A stretch of 32,476 nucleotides of DNA. It comes from [Streptosporangium] indianense (GTDB lineage: Bacteria; Actinomycetota; Actinomycetes; Streptomycetales; Streptomycetaceae). Location of the stretch: assembly GCF_021474405.1 (NCBI RefSeq), contig NZ_JAKEIO010000086.1, positions 1 through 32,476 of the forward strand. Direction: 5' to 3'. Both the position numbers and the translations under genes were made by a program. The notes beneath the pieces were generated by a model. That model searched no databases and was not told the DNA's origin. It was given only the letters and a program-made list of their open reading frames with translations. Below, one piece after another: positions 1 to 7,689 of the stretch (its first letter is position 1; the number at the start of each line of letters is the position of its first letter).

Positions 1-132
1 GGAGGGGGCGGGTGCGTCCCCGGTGACCGCCGTGACCACTCCGGCCGTCGCGGCCGCTCCCACGGCTCCGGCGCCCGCGAGCAACGCCCGGCGCCGGGTG
101 AGCAACCGGGTGAGCAACTGATCCTTCTTCAT
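1..132 (-). CDS. N-terminus of a Tat-type secreted protein (partial)
   Basis: Only the first 44 codons lie in the window; the gene runs off the left edge. It starts with ATG at 132. The N-terminus is basic with an arginine run (RRRALLAGAG), followed by an Ala/Gly/Val-rich hydrophobic stretch, which fits a twin-arginine (Tat) signal peptide. A 12-bp tandem repeat at 94-117 duplicates the residues LLTR just ahead of the arginines. The mature part is not visible, so the enzyme or substrate cannot be named. It lies on the same strand as the LysX fusion gene upstream, 89 bp away. The short gap 133-221 shows no gene. Confidence 0.7.
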   Translation of the reverse strand, partial: MKKDQLLTRLLTRRRALLAGAGAVGAAATAGVVTAVTGDAPAPS

Positions 133-221
133 GACTCATCAGTCGCCCGGCGGACGGCCGACGCACACGAGCAACACCGGTGCGGCGGCACACATTCACC
201 CGTCCGGCTCACGCGAGTGGG

Positions 222-3200
222 TCAGCGGCGGCGCACCAGGGGGAAGGGCAGGGTCTCGCGGATCGTCAGGCCGGTGAGGAACATGACCAGCCGGTCGACG
301 CCGATGCCGAGGCCGCCGGTGGGGGGCATGGCGTATTCGAGGGCGTCGAGGAAGTCCTCGTCGAGTTCCATCGCCTCGGGGTCGCCTCCGGCGGCGAGCA
401 GGGACTGCGCGGTGAGGCGGCGGCGCTGCTCGACGGGGTCGGTGAGTTCCGAGTAGGCGGTGCCGAGTTCGGTGCCGAACGCGACGAGGTCCCAGCGTTC
501 GGCGAGCCGCGGGTCGGTGCGGTGCTGGCGGGTGAGCGGGGAGACGTCGGTCGGGAAGTCCTTGTAGAAGGTGGGCAGCTCGGTCCTCTCCTCGACGAGC
601 CGCTCGTACATCTCCAGGACGACGTCGCCGTGGCCGTCGTCGGGGGTGTACGGCACGTCGGCGCGGTCGCAGAGCCGGAGCAGCTCCGGCAGTTCGGTGC
701 CGGGGTGGATCTCCTCGCCGAGGGCCTCGCTGATGGCGCCGTAGACGGTCTTGACGGGCCACAGCCCGGAGATGTCGTACTCCTTGCCGTCCTTGTGGGC
801 GACGGGCCTGCCGAAGGCGGCGGTGGCGGCGCCCTGGATGAGTTCGCGGACGAGGTCGAGCATCACGTCGTAGTCGGCGTACGCCTGGTAGGCCTCCAGG
901 ATCGTGAACTCGGGGTTGTGCTTGTAGTCCGTGCCCTCGTTGCGGAAGGTGCGGCCCATCTCGAAGACCTTCTCCACGCCGCCCACGCACAGCCGCTTGA
1001 GGTACAGCTCGGGGGCGATGCGCAGGTAGAGGTCGAGGTCGTAGGCGTTGATGTGCGTGGTGAAGGGCCGGGCGTTGGCTCCGCCGTGGATCTGCTGGAG
1101 CACCGGCGTCTCGACCTCCAGGTAGCCGCGTGCCAGCAGGCCCTGGCGCACGGCCTGGACGGCGGTGGAGCGGGCGCGGATCACCTCGCGGGCGTCGGGG
1201 CTCGCGACCAGGTCGAGGTAGCGGCGGCGGACCTTGGCCTCCGGGTCGGCGAGGCCCTTGCGCTTGTCGGGCAGCGGGCGCAGGCACTTGCCGGTGAGCT
1301 GCCAGGAGGTGACGAAGACGGTCGGCTCGCCCTTGTCGCTGACGCCCGCCCGGCCGGTGACGGTGATGTGGTCGCCGATGTCGGTGTCGGCGGTGAAGCG
1401 GTCCAGGGCGGGGCCGGAGCCGGCGCGGGTCAGGGCGAGTTGGTGGTCGCCGGACCAGTCGCGCAGGACGACGAAGACGATGCCGCCGAAGTCGCGGACC
1501 AGCATGATCCGGCCGGCGACGGTGACCTCCTCGCCCTGCCGGACCTCGGCGAGGGTGTGGGTGCGGGCCGGGATGCCCACCGGGTAGGGGTCGGTCCCGT
1601 CGGCGCGCAGCCGGTCGAGCTTGTGGTGCCGGACGCGGACCTGGTCGGACAGACCGGAGAGGGGGTCGGCGGGCTCGGTCCCGTCCCCTCCGGCGAGGCC
1701 GAGCGCCGCCAACGACGGCAGCCCCTCCGTGGTGGCGGGCCGCTGCCCGCCCTTCGGGTGCCCCTTTCCCTTTCCCCACAACGTGCGCATCGACGGTACG
1801 GAGACGAAGCCCTCGGCGATGCCGGAGGCGAGGCCGACCCGGGCGAGGGAGGCGGCTTCCGCATAGCAGAGGAAGCGGGGGTACCACTCGGGGTGGTACT
1901 TGGCGTTGGAGCGGTACAGGGCCTCCAGCTGCCACCACTTGGAGAAGAACAGCAGCAAGCGGCGCCACAGGCGCAGGACCGGGCCGGCGCCGATGCGGGC
2001 GCCCTCCTCGAACACCGAGCGGAACACGGCGAAGTTCAGCGAGACCTTGCGCACGCCCAGCTTCGGGGCGACGGCGCACAGTTCGGCGACCATGAACTCC
2101 ATGACGCCGTTGGGGGCGGTGCGGTCACGGCGCATCAGGTCCAGGGAGACGCCGTCCTTGCCCCAGGGCACGAACGACTGGATGGCGAGGAGCCGGCCGT
2201 CCCGGTCGAGGGCCTCGGCGAGGAGGCAGTCGCCGTCGGCGGGGTCGCCGAGGCGGTCCAGGGCCATGGAGAAGCCGCGTTCGGTCTCGGTGTCGCGCCA
2301 GGCGTCGGCGCGCTCGACGAGCTGGCGCATCTCCTCCTCGGAGAGGGTGGAGTGGCGGCGGACCCGGCAGGTGACGCCGGTGCGGCGGACCCGGTTCACG
2401 GCCTGGCGGGTGACGCGCATGTCGCGGCCGTCGAGGTCGAAGTCGAGGACGTGCAGGATGGCCTCGTCGCCGAGCTGGAGCGCGCCGAGCCCGGCGCGGA
2501 CGTAGGCCCGGGCGCCCTCCTCGGAGGCGCCCATCACGGCGGGGACCCAGGCGTAGCGGCGGGCCACCTCCTGCCAGGCGGCGATCGCGCGCGGCCAGGC
2601 CTCGCGGTCGCCCACCGGGTCGCCGCTGGCCAGGCACACCCCGGCCTCGACGCGGTAGGTGACGGCGGCCTTGCCGCTGGGTGAGAAGACGGCGGCCTTG
2701 TCGCGGCGGGTGGCGAAGTAGCCGAGCGAGTCCTGGTCGCCGTAGCGGCCGAGGAGGGCCCGGATGCGGGTCTCCTCGTCGTCGTGCAGGGCGGCTTCGA
2801 GGCGCTGGGAGCGGAACAGGGTGGTGGCGGCGTTGAGCAGGGCCAGCGCGCCGAACAGGCCGAGCAGGAAGTACAGGGCGTGCGGGGGCCGGCCGTCGAA
2901 GCTGCCGGCGGGGACGAGACCGCCGCAGACCCGGTTCGCGGCCCAGGCCAGACGCTGTCCGCTGGGCAGGCTGCCCGGGAAGGCCACGACCAGGGCCCAG
3001 CCGACCAGGATCGCCACGACCAGTCCGGCGACCAGGACGGCCAGGGCCCGGCGGACCGCGGCCCGGCGGGAGGCGGCGTAGAACTCCTTGCGGGCATAGA
3101 TCAGCAGGATCAGGGCGAGGCCGCACACCACGAAGGAGGGGACCGACTCGGCGAACTCGCCGACGGCCATGCCGAGGATGTCGGTGAGGACCAGCAGGCC

Positions 3201-3512
3201 CAGGTAGACGACGACCAGCCACCAGGCGATCTTCTTGCGGGCGCCGGTGGCGGCGGCCAGCAGGAACAGGAAGACCGCGTAGGCGAGGTTGGCGCTGACC
3301 GGGACGAGCAGGAGGTCCAGGAAGTGGACGAGGGGGCGGAGCCCGGTGCGCAGCGGGGGGATCAGCGCCAGCAGGGCGCAGAGCAGACCGAGGGCGCCGA
3401 AGAGGACGGCGAAGCCCTGGGGTACCCGGCTGAGGAAGCCGTGCGCCCGGTGGGGCGGTGGTATGGCGCCGGAGGTGTCCTCGGCCGTCCGGGTGTCCGC
3501 GATGACACTCAT
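222..3512 (-). CDS. lysX: Bifunctional lysylphosphatidylglycerol synthetase / lysyl-tRNA synthetase (LysX type)
   Basis: The 1096-residue protein is a fusion. The first ~240 residues hold several hydrophobic membrane segments. Residues ~250-590 match an MprF-type (DUF2156) lysyl transferase domain that transfers lysine from Lys-tRNA to phosphatidylglycerol. From ~620 there is an OB-fold anticodon-binding domain and then a class II lysyl-tRNA synthetase core, with motif 2 (GRTFRNEGTDYKHNPEF) and motif 3 (GGLGIGVDRLVMF) intact near the C-terminus. The family, known from mycobacterial LysX, makes its own Lys-tRNA and lysinylates membrane lipid, lowering the negative charge of the envelope and giving resistance to cationic peptides. 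The length is normal for actinobacterial LysX. ATG at 3512 has no clear Shine-Dalgarno, but a TAGAGT box ends 7 nt upstream, suggesting a leaderless mRNA. It is transcribed divergently from the universal stress protein. Confidence 0.93.
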   Translation of the reverse strand: MSVIADTRTAEDTSGAIPPPHRAHGFLSRVPQGFAVLFGALGLLCALLALIPPLRTGLRPLVHFLDLLLVPVSANLAYAVFLFLLAAATGARKKIAWWLVVVYLGLLVLTDILGMAVGEFAESVPSFVVCGLALILLIYARKEFYAASRRAAVRRALAVLVAGLVVAILVGWALVVAFPGSLPSGQRLAWAANRVCGGLVPAGSFDGRPPHALYFLLGLFGALALLNAATTLFRSQRLEAALHDDEETRIRALLGRYGDQDSLGYFATRRDKAAVFSPSGKAAVTYRVEAGVCLASGDPVGDREAWPRAIAAWQEVARRYAWVPAVMGASEEGARAYVRAGLGALQLGDEAILHVLDFDLDGRDMRVTRQAVNRVRRTGVTCRVRRHSTLSEEEMRQLVERADAWRDTETERGFSMALDRLGDPADGDCLLAEALDRDGRLLAIQSFVPWGKDGVSLDLMRRDRTAPNGVMEFMVAELCAVAPKLGVRKVSLNFAVFRSVFEEGARIGAGPVLRLWRRLLLFFSKWWQLEALYRSNAKYHPEWYPRFLCYAEAASLARVGLASGIAEGFVSVPSMRTLWGKGKGHPKGGQRPATTEGLPSLAALGLAGGDGTEPADPLSGLSDQVRVRHHKLDRLRADGTDPYPVGIPARTHTLAEVRQGEEVTVAGRIMLVRDFGGIVFVVLRDWSGDHQLALTRAGSGPALDRFTADTDIGDHITVTGRAGVSDKGEPTVFVTSWQLTGKCLRPLPDKRKGLADPEAKVRRRYLDLVASPDAREVIRARSTAVQAVRQGLLARGYLEVETPVLQQIHGGANARPFTTHINAYDLDLYLRIAPELYLKRLCVGGVEKVFEMGRTFRNEGTDYKHNPEFTILEAYQAYADYDVMLDLVRELIQGAATAAFGRPVAHKDGKEYDISGLWPVKTVYGAISEALGEEIHPGTELPELLRLCDRADVPYTPDDGHGDVVLEMYERLVEERTELPTFYKDFPTDVSPLTRQHRTDPRLAERWDLVAFGTELGTAYSELTDPVEQRRRLTAQSLLAAGGDPEAMELDEDFLDALEYAMPPTGGLGIGVDRLVMFLTGLTIRETLPFPLVRRR

Positions 3513-3519
3513 GCTTTCG

Positions 3520-3525
3520 ACTCTA
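3520..3525 (-). promoter_or_regulatory. Putative -10 box of lysX, leaderless arrangement
   Basis: On the minus strand TAGAGT (TANNNT type) is followed by exactly 7 nt and then the ATG of lysX, which would put the transcription start at or next to the start codon. No purine-rich ribosome site separates them. No good -35 hexamer is seen, so this rests on spacing. Confidence 0.4.
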
Positions 3526-3686
3526 GGAACACCCGCGCCACCTCGCCCGTCGAGCGCTCAGGTCCCACGCGGCACAGGAACCCCGGCCCGAGACCCCGAG
3601 TCCTGCGTGGCGGCGGCCGACTCACCGGCCCCGGGTGCGGTCCGCCGGACCCCGTCCCGCCCGGCGGCCGGCCCTGACGGTTCCGA

Positions 3687-3692
3687 TAGCCT
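3687..3692 (+). promoter_or_regulatory. Putative -10 box of the universal stress protein gene, leaderless arrangement
   Basis: TAGCCT (TANNNT type) is followed by 6 nt and then the GTG start at 3699, with no Shine-Dalgarno sequence in the gap. This is the classical layout of a leaderless actinobacterial transcript. The -35 region is not recognisable. Confidence 0.45.
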
Positions 3693-3698
3693 CGCGGC

Positions 3699-4160
3699 GT
3701 GACGGAACAGCACTCCACCCGGTTCGAGCGGGGCACGGACGGGCCGAAGGTGATCGTGGCCGGGGTCGACGGCTCCGACTCCTCCCTGCGGGCCGCGGCC
3801 TACGCCGCCGGCCTGGCGCGGCGCCAGCACGCGCTGCTCGCCGTGGTGTACGTGCAGCCGGTGCTGGCGGCCGGTGCGGCGCTGGGGGTGCCGGTGGCGG
3901 AGGCGACGGACGAGATCGCCGAGGACCTGGTGGCGCAGATCCGGGACGCGGCCGAGCGGCTCAAGGGGATATTCGAGGTCCGCTGGGAGTTTCACACGTT
4001 CCGCGGCGACCCCTACAACGGCCTGGTGACGGCGGCCGACGAACTCAAGGCGGACGCGGTGGTCGTGGGCGCCTCGGAACAGGCGGGCCACCGCATCGTG
4101 GGCTCGGTGGCGGTGCGCCTGGTGAAGGCGGGGCGCTGGCCGGTGACGGTGGTGCCGTAG
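3699..4160 (+). CDS. Universal stress protein (UspA family)
   Basis: The 153-residue protein is a single UspA domain. It opens with the typical first strand and nucleotide-site aspartate (VIVAGVDGSDSS) and ends with the helix-strand GASEQAG...GSV...PVTVVP. The canonical ATP-binding signature is G-2x-G-9x-G-S/T; here the first part reads GASEQAG, so the spacing departs from it and ATP binding is uncertain. These cytoplasmic proteins accumulate under stress or growth arrest and modulate other proteins. The GTG start fits a leaderless transcript, since a -10-like box ends 6 nt upstream. Its 3' end converges with the CapA-like gene and carries a hairpin across its stop codon. Confidence 0.9.
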   Translation: MTEQHSTRFERGTDGPKVIVAGVDGSDSSLRAAAYAAGLARRQHALLAVVYVQPVLAAGAALGVPVAEATDEIAEDLVAQIRDAAERLKGIFEVRWEFHTFRGDPYNGLVTAADELKADAVVVGASEQAGHRIVGSVAVRLVKAGRWPVTVVP

Positions 4161-4174
4161 GGCCGTACGGCACC
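4151..4174 (+). terminator. Hairpin across the stop codon of the stress protein gene
   Basis: GGTGCCGTA and TACGGCACC form a perfect 9-bp stem around a 6-nt loop, with the stop codon at the stem-loop junction. There is no T-run, as is usual in Streptomyces. It lies between two convergent genes. Confidence 0.5.
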
Positions 4175-4190
4175 CGGGCCGTCGGGGCCG

Positions 4191-5342
4191 CTACTCCCCC
4201 ATCACCAGTCCGTCCTGGGCCGCGCCGCGGCTGAGCACCACGTCGCGGATGCGGTCGCGCACGGCTCCGACGTCGGCGCCCCGGGCGAGCGCCCGGTTGA
4301 GGTTCACGACCCGTCCGGCGTCGACGTCGAAGAGCTGCGGGACGAACTCCGCCTTGGTCACCTGCCAGCGCTCTCCCGGCCGGGCCGGCGGGGCGAAGGT
4401 GAAGCGGCCGAGGGTGGACTGGTTGCCGCGCGGGTCCTTGGCGCCCTCGTAGTTGGTCATCTCGCCGGCGATCTGGTCGCCCATGCCGTAGATCACCCAG
4501 GTGCCGTTGACCTTCTCGTAGGCCTGCGGGACGTGCGCGTGGGTGCCGAGGATCAGGTCGATGTCGGGGCGGTTGCCGGTGCGCGCGGCGGTGAGGTTCC
4601 GAGCCAGGGTCTGCTGCCGGTCGTCGGGGGCGTCCTGCCACTCGGTGCCCCAGTGCAGGGAGACCACGACCACGTCGGCGCCCGCCCGGCGCGCGGCCCG
4701 GGCGTCCTCGACGATCCTGTTCTCGTCGGTGAGGTTGACGGCCCAGGGCTGCCCGTCGGGGAACGGGATGCCGTTGGTGTCGTAGGTGTAGGCGAGGTGG
4801 GCGATCTCGGCCGGACCCGCTCGGAGGACGGTCGTGGTGCGTGCCTCCTCCTCGGTGCGTGCCGAGCCGGCGTGCCGTACGCCCGCGCGGTCGAGGGCGT
4901 CGAGGGTGCGGCGGATTCCGTCGGCCCCGTCGTCGAGGGTGTGGTTGGAGGCGGTGGAGCAGCCGTCGTAGCCAGTGGCGGCGAGGGCGTCGGCCACCTC
5001 GGGCGGAGACTTGAAGGTGGGGTAGCCGGTGTAGACGCCGTTCGCGCCGTAGACCGTCTCCATGTGGCACAGGGCCACGTCGGCACGTGAGACGACGGAG
5101 CGGATCCCGGCGAGCATCGGCCGGAAGTCGTAGCCGGTGCCGCCGGCGTCGAAGCCAGCTCGGTCGATGATCGTGCTGTGCGGGAGGACGTCACCGGAGG
5201 CGACGAGTGTGAAGCCGCGGGGCCCGGCGGCCGGTGCCGGGCGTCCGCGGTCGGGCTTGTCGTGGTCGCGGGCCTGGCAGGCGGCGCCTGCGGCGAGGAC
5301 GACGGTCAGGACCAGGGCGATCTGTCGACTGCGCGCGAGCAT
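4191..5342 (-). CDS. CapA-family exported metallophosphoesterase-like protein
   Basis: The 383-residue protein belongs to the CapA/PgsA family (poly-gamma-glutamate synthesis type). After an N-terminal hydrophobic signal segment (residues 5-21) the metal-ligand motifs appear in family order: SGDVLPH (Asp51), CHMET (Glu95), SNHTLDDG (Asn133-His134), HWGTEW (His230, Glu234) and GTHAHVPQ (His268, His270). The fold is calcineurin-like. Cys22 could be lipidated but the box (GAAC) is weak, so anchored and freely secreted forms are both possible. No capB or capC partners are nearby, so a true polyglutamate role is not supported; an envelope phosphoesterase is a safer reading. ATG at 5342 has GGGGTGA upstream. 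It is divergent from the ECF sigma factor. Confidence 0.85.
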   Translation of the reverse strand: MLARSRQIALVLTVVLAAGAACQARDHDKPDRGRPAPAAGPRGFTLVASGDVLPHSTIIDRAGFDAGGTGYDFRPMLAGIRSVVSRADVALCHMETVYGANGVYTGYPTFKSPPEVADALAATGYDGCSTASNHTLDDGADGIRRTLDALDRAGVRHAGSARTEEEARTTTVLRAGPAEIAHLAYTYDTNGIPFPDGQPWAVNLTDENRIVEDARAARRAGADVVVVSLHWGTEWQDAPDDRQQTLARNLTAARTGNRPDIDLILGTHAHVPQAYEKVNGTWVIYGMGDQIAGEMTNYEGAKDPRGNQSTLGRFTFAPPARPGERWQVTKAEFVPQLFDVDAGRVVNLNRALARGADVGAVRDRIRDVVLSRGAAQDGLVMGE

Positions 5343-5466
5343 GCATTCACCCCACTATGGGCATTGTGGTCATATTTACGCACCATCAGGAAAGAAGGCT
5401 CCTGGTGTCCCACGCGTCTCCGACACGCTCATCAGCCCGTCCGGCACCCGCATGGCCGGGGGCCCG

Positions 5467-5490
5467 ACCGTTCGTCGAACCGTTCGTCGA
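5467..5490 (+). repeat. Perfect 12-bp tandem duplication upstream of the sigma factor ATG
   Basis: ACCGTTCGTCGA occurs twice head to tail with no mismatch, 74 bp before the likely ATG of the sigma factor. It could be a regulator-binding repeat in the leader. If translation begins at the upstream GTG, it would instead encode a PFVE/PFVD repeat. Confidence 0.6.
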
Positions 5491-5563
5491 CGCGATCGAC
5501 CGTCCGTCGCACAGCCCGGTACGTGCCCTGTGCCGGGGCCGCGCGCTGCGGTGCCATACGGCC

Positions 5564-6109
5564 ATGACGGCCGGATCCACTCTCACGAACGGAACGACCG
5601 CCGAGCACGAGCTCGCAGCACTGCAGCGCGAGCACGGCCGGCCCCTCTTCGCGTTGCTGCTGCGGCTCTGCGACGGCGACCGGCAGCGGGCGGAGGACCT
5701 CGTCCAGGAGACGCTGGTGCGTGCCTGGCAGCACCCCGAGGCCCTGCGCGCCGACGACTTCGACTCCGTGCGGCCCTGGCTGATGACCGTCGCGCGCCGG
5801 CTCGCGATCGACGCCCGGCGGGCCCGCCAGGCCCGTCCGCCCGAGGTCGGCGACGCGGTGCTGGAGCACGCGCGGGTCATCTCCGACCACGCCGAGCGGG
5901 CCGCGGCGATGCTCGACGTCCGCGAGGCTGTGAAGACACTCACTCCGCAGCACCGTGAAGTCCTGGTGCTCGTGTACTTCCAGGGGGCGAGTGTGGCGGA
6001 AGCAGCGGCAGCCCTCGGGATCCCGCCCGGTACCGTGAAGTCCCGCGCGTACTACGCGCTGCGCGCCCTGCGCAGGGTGCTACCGGGATACGCCGCCGAC
6101 CTGCGTTGA
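5564..6109 (+). CDS. ECF (group 4) RNA polymerase sigma factor
   Basis: From ATG at 5564 the protein has 181 residues, typical for an ECF sigma factor. Region 2 is seen in the helices around EDLVQETLVRAWQHP and WLMTVARRLAIDARR, which bind core polymerase and the -10 element. Region 4 is seen as LTPQHREVLVLVYFQG followed by the helix-turn-helix GIPPGTVKSRAYYALRALR. The start is uncertain: an in-frame GTG at 5405 has a good GAAGG ribosome site 6 nt upstream, whereas the ATG has none. The intervening 53 codons have only about 74% GC at third positions and are low-complexity, which favours the ATG. A zinc-finger membrane anti-sigma gene lies 0.8 kb downstream on the same strand and is the likely partner. 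Confidence 0.9.
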   Translation: MTAGSTLTNGTTAEHELAALQREHGRPLFALLLRLCDGDRQRAEDLVQETLVRAWQHPEALRADDFDSVRPWLMTVARRLAIDARRARQARPPEVGDAVLEHARVISDHAERAAAMLDVREAVKTLTPQHREVLVLVYFQGASVAEAAAALGIPPGTVKSRAYYALRALRRVLPGYAADLR

Positions 6110-6261
6110 AACCGATGGGTGGGTCAAGCCTCCGTAAAGCGCCTTGCCGATGACCCCGGTTGAGTAATCGGCTGTTCTCATCCGTGTTCCGGAGGGGGCC
6201 GTCAGCGCTCCCGGGGCCCGGTGTCGGGCGACGCGCACGTACCGGAGGAAGGCAGGAAGGG

Positions 6262-6774
6262 ATGCTGGACGAAGAGCAGGGGAGCACGGACGGTGCCGAC
6301 GGTGAACTGGCCGTCCCCATGGCGTGGTTGTACGCCGAGTACATCGCCGACGAGCTCCTGCGGACCGGCGATCTGATGCCGCCGACGTCCTTCGAGTTCC
6401 GCGCCGGGCGCGATGCCCTGGCGCTGACCATCTTCCTGTCCGACACCGACGGGGAGCTCTCCGGCATCCGGGTCGTCACCCAGCTGGAGACGTGGCTGTC
6501 GCTGACCGCCTACGACCAGCCGTGGCAGGAGTGGGTGCGCGAGCGGCTGGCCGAGCTCGCCACCGGCGCCGCGGCGTCGGGCGGGTCCGCGCCGGACCTC
6601 GACCTCGCCGAGGAGGCCTGGCGCTGGCTGCAGGAGACGGAGCTGCTCGCGCCCGATCTGAACGCGGTGCCGGGGGGCGCGCCGGTGGTCGGGGAGGACG
6701 AGGGGCCGAAGGTCTGGACGCCCGCCTGGCAGCTCGGGCTGCCGCTGGGACACCTCGCGATCCATCTTTTTTAG
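6262..6774 (+). CDS. Unrecognised 170-residue protein between sigma and anti-sigma genes
   Basis: I do not recognise this protein. ATG at 6262 follows a strong AGGAAGG ribosome site. It is acidic and tryptophan-rich, has no signal peptide or membrane segment, and should be soluble. It has an N-terminal alpha/beta-looking part (residues ~15-85), a Gly/Ala/Ser-rich linker near residue 95, a helix around LAEEAWRWLQETELL, and the C-terminal end GHLAIHLF. It is separated by about 150 bp from both the sigma gene upstream and the anti-sigma gene downstream, so it may have its own promoter. The position suggests, but does not prove, a role in that signalling unit. A run of six T overlaps its stop codon. 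Confidence 0.75.
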   Translation: MLDEEQGSTDGADGELAVPMAWLYAEYIADELLRTGDLMPPTSFEFRAGRDALALTIFLSDTDGELSGIRVVTQLETWLSLTAYDQPWQEWVRERLAELATGAAASGGSAPDLDLAEEAWRWLQETELLAPDLNAVPGGAPVVGEDEGPKVWTPAWQLGLPLGHLAIHLF

Positions 6775-6925
6775 ATTTCTGCGGTCCCGGACCAATCCGC
6801 GGGCCGGAGGGCTCCGAATCCTTTGGTTGCGATTGTGTCACCGGCTTGAGTGATTCCGCTGCCTGGTCCGTACCGGTGGGAGCAAGGAGTAACCCCACCC
6901 GCACCCAACGGCACGAGGATTCGGC

Positions 6926-7579
6926 ATGAGGTCCCTGGAGAGGCATCGCGACGTCGCGGCCTACGCGCTCGGCGTGCTGGACGAGGCGGAGGCCTTCCGC
7001 TTCGAGGACCACCTCATGGAGTGCCCTCGGTGCGCTGCAGAGGTGACGGAATTCGGCGCGACCACACGGCAGTTGATGCTGTACCGGCGGTCGACGCCAC
7101 GGTTCGTGCACCCGCTGGCCCAGCCCGGGCCGCGCATGCTGGACGGGCTGCTGGCCGAGGTGGCGACCCGGCGCCGGGCCGGACGCAGACGGCTGCTGTT
7201 CGCACTGGCCGCCTCGGTCGTCTTCGCGGCGTCGGTCCCCGGCATCGCGATGATGGCCGAGGGCAGCGCCGAGGAGCAGCCCCGGATCGTCGCGGCGACC
7301 GACACCCGGACGGGAGTGTGGGCGCAGGTCACGACGGAGGACGAGGCCTCGGGCAGCCAGGTCGAGCTGAAGGTCAAGGACGGCTCGGGCCCGCGCGCCT
7401 GCCATCTGGTGATCATCGGGCACGACGGCACCGAGGAGACCGCCACCAGCTGGCAGGGGCCCGGGCACGACCACCCCAACACGATGATGGCCAGCTCCTC
7501 CCTGCATCCGGAGGACATCGCCCGCTACGAGATCCGCTCGGCGGCCGGTGAGGTCCTGTGGAGGATCCAGCCGAGCTGA
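6926..7579 (+). CDS. Zinc-finger transmembrane anti-sigma factor (RskA-like)
   Basis: The 217-residue protein begins with a zinc-binding anti-sigma domain: His7 and the motif His29-x3-Cys33-x2-Cys36 in DHLMECPRC. One hydrophobic segment at residues ~90-110, preceded by a run of arginines, crosses the membrane. The rest (residues ~115-217) is an extracytoplasmic domain of the anti-sigma-K type. Such proteins hold an ECF sigma factor at the membrane and release it on envelope signals or proteolysis. The obvious partner is the ECF sigma factor 0.8 kb upstream; the unrecognised 170-residue gene lies between them, which is unusual because partners are normally adjacent. ATG at 6926 has GAGG upstream. 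Confidence 0.88.
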   Translation: MRSLERHRDVAAYALGVLDEAEAFRFEDHLMECPRCAAEVTEFGATTRQLMLYRRSTPRFVHPLAQPGPRMLDGLLAEVATRRRAGRRRLLFALAASVVFAASVPGIAMMAEGSAEEQPRIVAATDTRTGVWAQVTTEDEASGSQVELKVKDGSGPRACHLVIIGHDGTEETATSWQGPGHDHPNTMMASSSLHPEDIARYEIRSAAGEVLWRIQPS

Positions 7580-7597
7580 CCATCCGTCCGCCCCTGT

Positions 7598-7623
7598 CAC
7601 CGGGCGCCCGGCGCGCCCCGGTG
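7598..7623 (+). terminator. Possible hairpin after the anti-sigma gene
   Basis: CACCGGG and CCCGGTG form a 7-bp stem 19 bp after the anti-sigma stop codon, with a GC-rich loop that could pair further. There is no T-run. It separates the anti-sigma gene from the phosphatase gene. Confidence 0.3.
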
Positions 7624-7689
7624 TGAGACTGCTGGACGACGGACCCGGGAGACCGCCCGGTACCGGGGGTCCCGGCGAGGGGAGACGCG

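Noticed and set aside
180..2684. Long open frame on the plus strand opposite lysX
   Set aside because: It is antisense to a clear two-domain lysX gene; its composition (Gly/Val/Glu/Asp-rich, repetitive) is the usual shadow of a GC-rich gene on the other strand.
4191..5342. Poly-gamma-glutamate capsule locus
   Set aside because: Only the CapA-like protein is present; no CapB, CapC or ligase genes adjoin it.
6728..6780. Intrinsic terminator at the T-run ending the 170-residue gene
   Set aside because: A GGCAGC/GCTGCC hairpin exists but lies well upstream of the six-T run, too far for a standard intrinsic terminator.
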